DNA of 12,853 nucleotides. Origin: Planctomycetia bacterium. GTDB lineage: Bacteria > Planctomycetota > PLA2 > JAEUHO01. Position 1 is the first letter of the stretch. The number at the start of each line of letters is the position of its first letter. Below the pieces are notes generated by a model. It saw nothing but the letters and a program-made list of their open reading frames with translations, was not told the DNA's origin and did not search any database. Of this stretch, positions 6,259 to 12,853 are shown piece by piece. The stretch covers positions 1 to 12,853 of the forward strand of contig JAUXCH010000052.1 in assembly GCA_030618975.1 (NCBI GenBank), in the 5' to 3' direction. Both the position numbers and the translations under genes were made by a program.

Positions 6259-6581
6259 GGGATGTCTCCGTTCTTGTGCGGTGTATTGTCACCCCGCAGT
6301 AGAGGGGACGCAGCGGCGAATGCACACTTTCCCGTGGGCCCGGGGCGTCCCCCCCCCGAGAGCCCGTTCTTCTGTTCTCGGCCCGGGTCCGTGTCGGTGA
6401 TGCTCCGTGACGCGGTCGAGGTGTCGGACTCGCTCGAGATCCGGGAGAGGTGGAGACACGGCGCCGACCCCCGGGGATCTCGTCCGCGCTCCGGGTCGTC
6501 GAGGAGTAGGATCGGCGGCCGGAGGCCGGATCGGACGTCCGGCACGTTGCTGCGGGCTGCGGCTACGGAAGGATCGGAACC
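6259..6581. other. 323-bp divergent intergenic region
   Basis: This lies between the leftward small-protein gene and the rightward fumarase gene, so it should carry promoters for both directions. I cannot identify a convincing -35/-10 pair. It contains a long C run near 6350 and GC-rich imperfect repeats (GGCCGGAGGCCGG) around 6517-6529. No gene is seen. Confidence 0.5.
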
Positions 6582-8195
6582 ATGGCGGACTTCGCGTATC
6601 AGCGTCCCTTCCCCCTGGGGGCGGACGACACCACCTACCGGCTCGTCACCTCGGAACACGTTTCCGTCGGCACGTTCGAGGATCACGAGATCCTGAAGGT
6701 AGAGCCCGCCGCGCTGGAGCGCCTCGCCAGGGAGGCCATGCGGGACGCCGCCTTCCTGCTGAGGCCGAAGCACCTGGAACAGGTGGCGGGGATCCTCGAC
6801 GATCCCGAGGCCAGCGACAACGACCGGGGCGTGGCCCTGGCGTTGCTCCGGAACGCGGAGGTGGCCGCCGAGGGGATTCTCCCCTTCTGCCAGGACACGG
6901 GAACCGCCACCATCTACGGGAAGAAGGGGCAGCAGGTGTGGACCGGCGGAGGGGACGAGGAGGCTCTCTCCCGGGGCGTCTTCGAGACGTACACGGAGGA
7001 GAACCTCCGCTACTCCCAGACCGTACCCCTCACCATGTACGAGGAGCAGAACTCGGGGACCAACCTGCCGGCCCAGATCGACCTCCACGCCGTGGAGGGG
7101 ATGGAGTACCGCTTCCTCTTCGTGGCGAAGGGCGGGGGCAGCGCCAACAAGACCTACCTGTTCCAGGAAACCAAGGCGCTCCTGAACCCGGAGCGGCTGG
7201 TCTCCTTCCTCACCGAGAAGATGAAGACGCTCGGGACGGCGGCCTGCCCGCCGTACCACCTGTCCTTCGTCATCGGAGGCACCTCGGCGGAGGCGAACCT
7301 CAAGACCGTGAAGCTGGCGAGCACCGGGTACCTCGACGACCTCCCCACCGAGGGGAACGAAGGGGGGCGGGCGTTTCGGGACGTGGCGTTGGAGGAGCAG
7401 CTCCTGGCCCAGGCCGCGCAGACCGGCATCGGGGCCCAGTTCGGCGGGAAGTACTTCGCGCTGGACGCGCGCGTGGTGCGGCTGCCGCGCCACGGCGCCT
7501 CCTGCCCCGTGGGCATGGGCGTCTCCTGCTCCGCCCACCGCAACGTGAAGGCGAAGATCGACCGGGACGGCCTCTGGATCGAGGCGCTGGAGCACGAGCC
7601 GGGGCGGTTCATCCCCGAGGCGTACCGCGGGAAGAAGGAGTCGGGCGTGGTCGGAATCGACCTGAACCGGCCCATGCCCGAGGTGCTGGCCGAGCTCGGC
7701 AAGCTCCCGGTCAAGACGCGCCTGGCCTTGACGGGCACGCTCATCGTCGCCCGGGACATCGCGCACGCGAAGATCAAGGAGCGCCTCGACCGGGGCGAGG
7801 AGATGCCCCGGTACCTGAAGGACCATCCCGTCTACTACGCCGGTCCCGCCAAGACACCGGAGGGGCTGCCGTCCGGCTCGTTCGGCCCCACGACGGCCGG
7901 GCGCATGGACTCCTACGTGGATCTCTTCCAGTCCCACGGGGGATCCCTGGTGATGATCGCCAAGGGGAACCGAAGCCAGCAGGTCACCGACGCCTGCCGG
8001 AAGCACGGCGGCTTCTACCTCGGTTCCATCGGAGGCCCCGCGGCCGTCCTGGCCAAGGAGAACATCAAGAAGGTGGAGCTCCTCGAGTACCCGGAACTGG
8101 GCATGGAGGCCATCTACCGGATCGAGGTGGAGGACTTCCCCGCCTTCGTCCTGGTGGACGACAAGGGAAACGACTTCTTCCAGACCCTGGGGTAG
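6582..8195 (+). CDS. class I (iron-sulfur) fumarate hydratase
   Basis: A 537-residue protein that interconverts fumarate and malate in the citric acid cycle. ATG at 6582 is preceded by a purine-rich GGAAGGA. Length and layout match the single-chain FumA/FumB and LmFH type, with the N-terminal alpha domain and C-terminal beta domain fused. Cluster ligand cysteines are C103 (LPFCQDTGT), C222 (TAACPPYH) and C316 (VSCSAHR). Their spacing of 119 and 94 residues equals that known for the Leishmania enzyme. Other family motifs include EEQNSGTNLPAQID (154-167), KGGGSANKTYL (183-193), SFVIGGTSAEANLK (228-241) and, in the C-terminal domain, PSGSFGPTTAGRMD. The enzyme is cytoplasmic and its 4Fe-4S cluster is oxidant-sensitive, which fits the hydrogen-peroxide-reducing neighbour downstream. 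A hairpin 17 nt past the stop suggests it is transcribed alone. Confidence 0.97.
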   Translation: MADFAYQRPFPLGADDTTYRLVTSEHVSVGTFEDHEILKVEPAALERLAREAMRDAAFLLRPKHLEQVAGILDDPEASDNDRGVALALLRNAEVAAEGILPFCQDTGTATIYGKKGQQVWTGGGDEEALSRGVFETYTEENLRYSQTVPLTMYEEQNSGTNLPAQIDLHAVEGMEYRFLFVAKGGGSANKTYLFQETKALLNPERLVSFLTEKMKTLGTAACPPYHLSFVIGGTSAEANLKTVKLASTGYLDDLPTEGNEGGRAFRDVALEEQLLAQAAQTGIGAQFGGKYFALDARVVRLPRHGASCPVGMGVSCSAHRNVKAKIDRDGLWIEALEHEPGRFIPEAYRGKKESGVVGIDLNRPMPEVLAELGKLPVKTRLALTGTLIVARDIAHAKIKERLDRGEEMPRYLKDHPVYYAGPAKTPEGLPSGSFGPTTAGRMDSYVDLFQSHGGSLVMIAKGNRSQQVTDACRKHGGFYLGSIGGPAAVLAKENIKKVELLEYPELGMEAIYRIEVEDFPAFVLVDDKGNDFFQTLG

Positions 8196-8200
8196 TCGTC

Positions 8201-8234
8201 CTCGACGCCGTCCGGTCCCGCGGACCGGGCCGAG
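8201..8234 (+). terminator. hairpin after the fumarase gene, probable terminator
   Basis: CCGGTCC (8212-8218) and GGACCGG (8222-8228) form a perfect 7-bp stem with a 3-nt loop, and CTCG (8201-8204) with CGAG (8231-8234) can add an outer stem. It lies directly after the fumarase stop at 8195. No U tract follows, as is common in high-GC genomes, so termination is inferred. Confidence 0.5.
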
Positions 8235-8383
8235 GGATGTTCATTCCGCCGCGCGCATATCTCGTCGGAAGCGGTAGCATGCCGTCGTGCCGGTTCGGCA
8301 GGTCGGGGCCCCCCGTCGCTTGCGAGCTACCCTGCCGGCCGTTTCCCCGTTCCCGTGGAACGTCGACGTGAGGTTCGCACCCG

Positions 8384-8410
8384 ATGAAGGAGTAGCTGCT
8401 CGTACTCGTG
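8384..8410 (+). promoter_or_regulatory. ambiguous peroxidase start: ATG with amber at codon 4, or GTG 8408
   Basis: ATG (8384-8386) opens the same frame as the peroxidase and reads Met-Lys-Glu, then TAG (8393-8395), then Leu-Leu-Val-Leu into the membrane anchor. The next usable start is GTG at 8408. The AAGGAG at 8387-8392 lies 15 nt before that GTG, which is long for a ribosome binding site; a CTG at 8396 is only 3 nt away. A change of CAG to TAG at codon 4 would explain the arrangement. Confidence 0.55.
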
Positions 8411-9736
8411 ATCGTCTTGATCCTCCTGGGGCTGGCCTTGCCGGTCTCCAACCTGATCGCCAAGCCGGACAACAGCGGGCGGCTGACGGGGCTGACGCCG
8501 GATGCAGCGCCGGTGGTCGCCATCCTCGAGGCGAAGTGCGTCGTCTGCCACACGGAGGGCGCCGCGCTTCCGTTCTACGCGAACTTCCCCATCGCCAAGG
8601 GCATCCTCGAGCGAGACATCCAGCATGCGCTGCGCTTCCTCGACATGGGGGCCCAGGCGCCGGACTCCGAGGTGGCTCTCGCGAAGCTCGAACGCGTGGT
8701 CGAGTCGGGCGCGATGCCCCCGGCGAACTACAAGATGATGCACTGGGACGGCGCGCTGAGTGACGAGGAGAAGAGCACGGTCCTCGACTGGATACGCAAG
8801 GTACGCGCCGAGCGCTACGCAACCGGCGCAGCCTCACCCGAGCACGCCGCGTCGCCGATCCAGCCCCTGGTCGCGCCCGAAGGGCTGGACCCCGAGGTGG
8901 TTGCGCTGGGGAAGAAGCTCTTCCACGACGTGCGTCTCTCGGGTGACGATACGGTTTCCTGCGCGAGCTGCCACGGTCTCGATACCGGCGGTTGCGACCG
9001 GCTGCAGTTCTCGAAGGGCATCGGGGGACAGGTGGGAGGCATCAACGCGCCCACGGTCTACGACGCCGGTCCGATCGTCGCGCAGTTCTGGGACGGGCGT
9101 GCGGCCGATCTCGCCGAGCAGGCCGGCGGCCCCGTGGAGAACCCCATCGAGATGGGGGCGAAGTGGCCCGAGGTGGTCGAGCGCCTGAAGCAGGACGCCG
9201 AGTACGCCGCGGCCTTCGAGAAGCTCTTCCCCGACGGCTTGACGCGGGAGAACGTGCAGAAGGCGATCGGCGTTTTCGAGGAAACGCTCGTCACGACGGG
9301 CTCGAAGTTCGACGCCTGGCTGATGGGGGACGAGGACGCGCTCGCGGCCGAGGAGCAGGAGGGCTATCGTCTCTTCCTCGAGAACGCCTGCGCCACCTGC
9401 CACGTGGGCAAGATCCTGGGTGGACAGTCCTTCGAGCTGATGGGCCGCGCCCTCGACTACTTCGCCGACCGAGGCGACCTCACCGAGGCCGACGCCGGTC
9501 GCGCCAACTTCACGAAGAACGACGCGGACCGGCACAAGTTCAAGGTCCCGACGCTGCGAAACATCGCCCTGACCTGGCCCTACTTCCACGACGGCTCGAC
9601 GAGCGACCTGGCCGAGGCGGTGCAGACGATGGCCAAGTACGAGAACGGCACCGTGCTCTCGGACGCGGACACGGCGAAGATCGTCGCCTTCCTGAAGACG
9701 CTCACCGGCAAGTACGAGGGCCAGTTGCTGAAGTAG
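8408..9736 (+). CDS. tri-haem cytochrome c peroxidase (YhjA-like), membrane-anchored
   Basis: A 442-residue protein (from GTG 8408) with one N-terminal membrane anchor (to about residue 18) and the rest periplasmic. Three CxxCH haem c sites are visible: CVVCH (44-48) in an extra N-terminal haem domain, CASCH (185-189) and CATCH (328-332) in the two halves of the MauG/CCP di-haem core. Core motifs FWDGRAADL (227-235), ENPIEMG (244-250) and KVPTLRNIALTWPYFHDGS (379-397) are intact. This domain order matches E. coli YhjA, a tri-haem quinol peroxidase that reduces hydrogen peroxide using the quinone pool, whereas classical periplasmic peroxidases have two haems. A cytochrome c maturation system would be required but is not in the window. 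The start is doubtful because of an amber codon just upstream. The gene converges on the TerB-like gene. Confidence 0.92.
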   Translation: MIVLILLGLALPVSNLIAKPDNSGRLTGLTPDAAPVVAILEAKCVVCHTEGAALPFYANFPIAKGILERDIQHALRFLDMGAQAPDSEVALAKLERVVESGAMPPANYKMMHWDGALSDEEKSTVLDWIRKVRAERYATGAASPEHAASPIQPLVAPEGLDPEVVALGKKLFHDVRLSGDDTVSCASCHGLDTGGCDRLQFSKGIGGQVGGINAPTVYDAGPIVAQFWDGRAADLAEQAGGPVENPIEMGAKWPEVVERLKQDAEYAAAFEKLFPDGLTRENVQKAIGVFEETLVTTGSKFDAWLMGDEDALAAEEQEGYRLFLENACATCHVGKILGGQSFELMGRALDYFADRGDLTEADAGRANFTKNDADRHKFKVPTLRNIALTWPYFHDGSTSDLAEAVQTMAKYENGTVLSDADTAKIVAFLKTLTGKYEGQLLK

Positions 9737-9745
9737 GGGCGCGGT

Positions 9746-9780
9746 CCGGGGGGGGAGCGATCTTCGCCGTGCCCCCCCGG
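9746..9780. terminator. bidirectional terminator-like hairpin between convergent genes
   Basis: CCGGGGGGG (9746-9754) is perfectly complementary to CCCCCCCGG (9772-9780), with a 17-nt loop. It lies between the peroxidase stop at 9736 and the convergent TerB-like stop at 9798. A 9-bp GC-only stem in this position probably serves both genes, although no U run is present on either strand. Confidence 0.6.
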
Positions 9781-9797
9781 AAGCGTGGCTCTTGGGA

Positions 9798-10379
9798 TCA
9801 GGAGGGATCGAACGCCGACGCGAGGTCGTCGAGGACCGCCTGCTCTTCGGACGAGATCTTCTTGCCGAGACCGAGGATGCCGCCGGTCGCCGTGGCGACG
9901 TCGGTCGCACGGTCGAGCACCCACGCGCGGAGCGTCTGGACGGTCTCGGCCGGGAGGTGGTCGCGAAACGCGGCCACGTAGTCGTGCCACGTGGTGCGGA
10001 GGGCGGGTTCCGGTGCGGCACAGAGCCAGGTGGACAGCAACTCGTGCGCGGGGTGGCCCGGTTCGAGGCCGCGGGAGGCGGCGGCCTCGAGCACGGCCTT
10101 GCGCTCCTTGTCGTCGAGCTTGCCGTCGGCCCACGCCACGAGGACGAGCGGCACGAGCGACAGCGCCGCGAGGGTCTGTGCCGTGACGCCCACCTCGAGC
10201 AGCTGATTCATCACGCTCTCGTCGGGGATCCCGCTGACCTCGGCCAGGCCGTGCCTCTTCGCCCGCGCCTCGATCTCCGCGCGTAGCGCGGCGATCTTGG
10301 CCTGGTCCCGCTTGGCGAAGAACTCGTTCTCCAAGATGCGCGCGCGGGCGCTCAGCGCACTGTGGGCCTTGTGGGGCAT
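9798..10379 (-). CDS. TerB-like helical protein
   Basis: I start at ATG 10379 (MPHKAHSALS), 193 residues, because GGAGAGGAAG lies just upstream; a second ATG five codons earlier overlaps that site. Residues 8-42 form a charged heptad-like helix (ARARILENEFFAKRDQ onward). The segment VAWADGKLDDKERKAVLEAA (81-100) is the acidic motif of the TerB/TerB-like fold, found in tellurite-resistance TerB and in many membrane-associated proteins of unknown function. The C-terminal part (130-193) is also predicted helical, ending KISSEEQAVLDDLASAFD. There is no signal peptide. No ter operon or other stress genes adjoin it, so a role in tellurite resistance should not be assumed. Confidence 0.7.
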   Translation of the reverse strand: MPHKAHSALSARARILENEFFAKRDQAKIAALRAEIEARAKRHGLAEVSGIPDESVMNQLLEVGVTAQTLAALSLVPLVLVAWADGKLDDKERKAVLEAAASRGLEPGHPAHELLSTWLCAAPEPALRTTWHDYVAAFRDHLPAETVQTLRAWVLDRATDVATATGGILGLGKKISSEEQAVLDDLASAFDPS

Positions 10380-10682
10380 CGTCTTCCTCTCCACGGTCGG
10401 TGCGTGCCGATGCTAGCGGGGCGCGCCTCGAGGTCGGGCTGAAATCCGCGGTCGTGGACGGACTCCGCGGCGACGGCGCGCGCCGGGCGGACGCCCCCGC
10501 GAGCTCGGGCGGGGGGAGGAGCACAACGGACGTCGATCTCCCGGGGTGCCCGATCCCGGTGCGCAGTCCAGCCTCTCAGAACCACGGAAACGTGCCGGAT
10601 CCTGCCCGCCGGGATCTCGGGCATGGCGGCGGGCCGGGGTGCGCGGTATCGTCGCCCTCCCCTCGAAGGAAGGAGCGACGCG
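10380..10682. other. 303-bp divergent intergenic region carrying a repeat copy
   Basis: This separates the leftward TerB-like gene from the rightward secreted repeat protein. Promoters for both must lie here, but I cannot point to clear boxes. It contains one copy of a dispersed repeat at 10424-10483, in the same orientation as the copy at 11714-11773. No gene is seen. Confidence 0.5.
10424..10483 (+). repeat. 60-bp imperfect repeat, left copy flanking the TPR-like gene
   Basis: This aligns without gaps to 11714-11773 (offset 1290) with 46 of 60 identities by my count. The best block is the 13-nt GGACGGACTCCGC at 10456-10468, preceded by a GAAATCCGCG segment shared with other members of the GGGGTCAGG-containing repeat family near 11900. 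The two copies bracket the gene at 10683-11705. Confidence 0.65.
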
Positions 10683-11705
10683 ATGAAGTGGTTCGTGAGC
10701 GGTCTGATGGTGCTGGCGCTTGCCGGCGTGGCGTCCGCCGAGGAGATCCTGCTGCACGACGGAAGCGCCGTCGAGGGGGAGATCCAGGCGGTCGACGAGA
10801 ACGGGATTCGCGTTTCGGCGGACGGCAAGACGCTGACGGTCGCGCCGGACGACCTGGATGCGCACTACTACTACGAGCAGTGGGCGAAGCGCGTCGAGAA
10901 GGACGCCGCGGCGCATCTCAGGCTCGCGGTGTTCGCCTACGAGAGCGGCATGTTCAACCAGGCGCGGAGCCAGTACCGCAAGGCCCAGCGACTGGACAAG
11001 GAAGTCGTGAAGAAGTTCGAGGCGGACGTCCTTCCCGGGCTCAGGGAGGGGGTCGCCGCACGGCTGCTCGACCTCACCCGGCAGGCGATCAAGAAGGAGG
11101 ACTGGGACCGGGCCCGTCGGCTCGCGTCCAAGATCCTGACCCAACTCGAGGACACGAAGGCCGCCGACGAGGCGCGCGAGGCGCTCGGCTCGGTCCACCT
11201 CTGGCAGACGACCAAGGACGAGGAGCGCCTGGTGCGCAGCCTCGCGCGCTATCTCCCCAAGGACGAGGCGAAGGCGCTCCAGATGCAGGAGCGGATCACG
11301 AAGAGGCTCGATCCCATCAACAGCCGGATGAAGAAGGCCGAGCACCTGGCGACCAAGGCCCTCCGCACGAAGAGCGCGAATCGCCAGAAGGGGATCTTTC
11401 AGCAGGCCGCGAAGCGCTTCGAGAAGATCGTGAAGGACCTCGACAAGCTGGCTTCGGAAGCGGCCGGGGACGAGGCCCTCGTGGCTCACCTCGAGGAGAT
11501 GCGGAAGACTGCCGTGCGGGACGCGATCGACGCGTACGTGAACGCCGGCCAGGTGTACCTGATGCGGCGCGCGTACCAGGACGCGACGAACATGGCGAAC
11601 GCCGCGCTGCTGCTCGATCCGGACAGCGTGCACGCGAAGCGCTTCCTGCAGCAGACGATCTTCGGCTCGCAGATGCGGAGCGGGTGGGGTGGGGGCCGAC
11701 GCTAG
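10683..11705 (+). CDS. secreted TPR-like/helical repeat protein, hypothetical
   Basis: A 340-residue protein. ATG 10683 is preceded by AAGGAAGGAG (10666-10675) at proper spacing, and the next residues form a Sec signal peptide (MKWFVSGLMVLALAGVASA, cut before EE). Residues 20-58 look like a small beta domain (ILLHDGSAVEGEIQAVDENG, then VSADGKTLTVAPDDL), of the kind found in planctomycete exported proteins. The remainder is alpha-helical and Lys/Glu/Ala-rich, with TPR-like helices such as HLRLAVFAYESGMFNQARSQ (78-97), RARRLASKILTQLE (143-156) and DAIDAYVNAGQVYLMRR, then NAALLLDPDSVHAKRFL near the end. It ends with a Gly/Arg-rich tail. There is no lipobox, so it is probably periplasmic. It likely mediates protein-protein contacts; no enzyme motif is seen. 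Confidence 0.8.
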   Translation: MKWFVSGLMVLALAGVASAEEILLHDGSAVEGEIQAVDENGIRVSADGKTLTVAPDDLDAHYYYEQWAKRVEKDAAAHLRLAVFAYESGMFNQARSQYRKAQRLDKEVVKKFEADVLPGLREGVAARLLDLTRQAIKKEDWDRARRLASKILTQLEDTKAADEAREALGSVHLWQTTKDEERLVRSLARYLPKDEAKALQMQERITKRLDPINSRMKKAEHLATKALRTKSANRQKGIFQQAAKRFEKIVKDLDKLASEAAGDEALVAHLEEMRKTAVRDAIDAYVNAGQVYLMRRAYQDATNMANAALLLDPDSVHAKRFLQQTIFGSQMRSGWGGGRR

Positions 11706-11713
11706 AGCCCGGA

Positions 11714-11773
11714 CGCTTCGGGGTCAGGTCGAACTCCGTAGCCGCGGACGGACTCCGCCGCGCAGGCGAGCCG
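11714..11773 (+). repeat. 60-bp imperfect repeat, right copy flanking the TPR-like gene
   Basis: This is the partner of 10424-10483 (46/60 identities, no gaps). It begins 9 nt after the stop codon of the secreted repeat protein and contains the intact family core GGGGTCAGG at 11720-11728. Confidence 0.65.
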
Positions 11774-11841
11774 CCCGAGGTGCGTCCGTGACGCGGGACG
11801 CGCGGGAGCGCCACGGGGCGTGCCGGTTTCCGGGGTGCGCT

Positions 11842-11873
11842 CACCGAAAAGGAGCGAACTCGTCCTGACCCCG
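11842..11873 (-). repeat. diverged REP-like copy with CCTGACCCC core
   Basis: The 3' end CCTGACCCCG (11864-11873) and an upstream GAAA are shared with the two better copies that follow, at the same relative distance. The rest has diverged. Confidence 0.4.
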
Positions 11874-11891
11874 CTCATCGCTTCGGGTGCC

Positions 11892-11928
11892 GCCTTGAAA
11901 GGCGCGGATTTTCACCTGACCCCGATGC
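11892..11928 (-). repeat. REP-like repeat, copy A
   Basis: This aligns without gaps to 11941-11977 (31 of 37 identities). Read on the minus strand it contains GGGGTCAGG followed by TGAAAATCCGCGCC, which in turn resembles the segment at 10432-10450 (15 of 19 identities). It is a member of a dispersed family in this region. Confidence 0.75.
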
Positions 11929-11940
11929 CCCCGATGCGCC

Positions 11941-11977
11941 GCTTTGAAGGGCGTGGCTTTCCGCCTGACCCCGATGC
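11941..11977 (-). repeat. REP-like repeat, copy B
   Basis: The second good copy, 49 bp after copy A in the same orientation, ending CCTGACCCCGATGC like copy A. It lies 37 bp before the MATE start codon. Confidence 0.75.
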
Positions 11978-12013
11978 GTGGCCTCGAGCGGTCGCGGATA
12001 CCGTCCGCGAGGC

Positions 12014-12853
12014 ATGGCGCGAAGGACCTCCCACGACCTGACGACCGGCTCCGTCACGCGCCGGATCGCGCAGCTGGCCTGGCCGGCCATCCTGTCCACG
12101 CTGGTCCACAACCTCTACGGCCTCAACGACGTCTACTTCGCGCAGTTCACGGGCGTCGCGGGGCAGACGGCCGTCTCGAACAACCTGTTCGTCCTGATCG
12201 CGATCTTCGGCTTCATCCAGCTGTCGGCGATCGGCACCCTGACCCTCGTCGCCCGGCGGACGGGAGCGGGGAACGACGTGGGCGCCGCCAGTGCCGCGAG
12301 ACAGGGGCTGCTGTTCGCGGTCGCCCTCTCGCTGCTCACGGCGGTCGCGGGGTGGCTCTCGGCTCCCCTGGTGCCCCGCCTCATGGGCATGGCCGCCGAC
12401 GTGCAGGTGGAGTCGGTGGCCTACCTGAGGATCCTCTTCCTCGGCATGCCGGCGATGTTCCTGTTCCCCACGGTGGAGTCGATCTTCCGGGCGCGCGGCG
12501 ACACGCGGACCCCGCTCCTCCTGCAGGTCGTCGCCGTCGCCATCAACGTGCTCGGGAACGCCGTGGCGGTGTTCGGCCTCGAGTGGGGCGTGGCGGGTAT
12601 TGCGGTCGCGACGATCCTCTCGCGCGTCGTCGGCGCCGCGCTGGGGCTCATCTGGCTGCGCCGCGGCCGCGCGGGCCTCGACCTCGGGCGCGGCGACGGG
12701 CGGGCCGTCGAGCTCCGGGTCTGGCGGCGCATCGCCCTCGTCTCGGCGCCCGTGGGCGCCCGGACGCTGCTCTTCGGCCTGATCTACCAGATCGTGTCCC
12801 GCATGACGGCGAGCTTCGGCACCGCGGCGCAGAACGGCCTGGGCGCCGGCATC
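12014..12853 (+). CDS. MATE family efflux transporter, 3'-truncated by the window edge
   Basis: The frame is open from ATG 12014 to the window end (280 residues, a little over half of a usual 440-460-residue MATE protein). The only ribosome-binding signal is a poor GAGG almost touching the ATG; a GTG at 11978 is a less likely alternative start, as it would fall in the repeat. A short basic N terminus is followed by hydrophobic segments around residues 20-35, 57-80, 97-120, 138-156, 168-190 and 192-215. Typical MATE features are LAWPAILSTLVHNLYGLNDVY-like helix 1, the loop RARGDTRTP (159-167) before helix 5, and WGVAGIAVATILSR (191-204). MATE proteins export cationic drugs or metabolites using proton or sodium gradients at the inner membrane; the substrate cannot be inferred. 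Confidence 0.93.
   Translation, partial: MARRTSHDLTTGSVTRRIAQLAWPAILSTLVHNLYGLNDVYFAQFTGVAGQTAVSNNLFVLIAIFGFIQLSAIGTLTLVARRTGAGNDVGAASAARQGLLFAVALSLLTAVAGWLSAPLVPRLMGMAADVQVESVAYLRILFLGMPAMFLFPTVESIFRARGDTRTPLLLQVVAVAINVLGNAVAVFGLEWGVAGIAVATILSRVVGAALGLIWLRRGRAGLDLGRGDGRAVELRVWRRIALVSAPVGARTLLFGLIYQIVSRMTASFGTAAQNGLGAGI

Larger units (their letters stand above)
11706..12013. other. 308-bp intergenic region rich in REP-like repeats
   Basis: No gene is visible between the secreted repeat protein and the MATE transporter. The stretch is largely made of members of one repeat family: one copy oriented GGGGTCAGG to the right (11714-11773) and three inverted copies with CCTGACCCC at 11864-11872, 11915-11923 and 11964-11972. 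Any promoter for the MATE gene must lie within or after them. Confidence 0.7.

Noticed and set aside
6128..6325. Upstream extension of the spermidine-synthase-like gene to 6325
   Set aside because: The extension is Glu/Gln/Arg low-complexity and is out of phase with the better-supported 34-residue gene. The family N terminus matches the GTG at 6127.
6240..8371. Very long open frames antisense to, and out of phase with, the fumarase gene
   Set aside because: They mirror the codon bias of the real gene in a high-GC genome. The class I fumarase frame with its three ligand cysteines accounts for the region.
8834..10021. 395-residue frame on the minus strand across the peroxidase and TerB-like genes
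   Set aside because: It is antisense to a clear tri-haem peroxidase and overlaps the TerB-like gene in another frame. It has no recognisable domain.

Overview
The window comes from a high-GC bacterium (roughly two-thirds G+C by eye, coding third positions mostly G or C). The tRNA with an encoded CCA, the secreted repeat-type protein at 10683-11705 and the mixture of families recall uncultured Planctomycetota or similar environmental lineages. That placement is an impression, not proven. No phage, plasmid, CRISPR, transposase or integrase gene is visible.

Left part (1-1626): the 3' part of a DUF1697-type gene, a 16-bp tandem repeat, an intact tRNA-Leu(CAA), and then about 800 bp without a credible gene. 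This gap holds hairpins, a four-tract G-quadruplex motif and a degraded tRNA-Arg(CCU)-like remnant on the minus strand.

Minus-strand block (1627-6258): a secreted endonuclease/exonuclease/phosphatase-fold enzyme; a SpoIIE/PP2C-like phosphatase overlapping by 4 nt a 73-residue orphan protein; a DUF1361 membrane protein; then a probable two-gene unit of a 34-residue lysine-rich peptide followed by a spermidine-synthase-like protein. Between the DUF1361 gene and this unit lies a degraded tRNA-Leu(CAG)-like sequence at 5077-5172, in the same orientation as the intact tRNA-Leu at 730. Its last 61 nt align to that tRNA without gaps.

Right part (6582-12853): an iron-sulfur class I fumarase, then a tri-haem cytochrome c peroxidase resembling the YhjA quinol peroxidases. 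The best-looking peroxidase start has an in-frame amber codon at codon 4. A convergent TerB-like protein follows, then a divergent secreted helical-repeat protein flanked by imperfect 60-bp direct repeats. More copies of the same GGGGTCAGG-containing repeat family, inverted, lie in front of a MATE transporter that runs off the window end.

Most genes look like chromosomal housekeeping or accessory genes rather than one pathway. The most coherent functional links are the phosphatase with its overlapping partner, and the respiratory/redox pair of fumarase and peroxidase. The most unusual content is non-coding: tRNA relics, the REP-like repeat family and the disrupted peroxidase start. I found no clear new multi-gene system.
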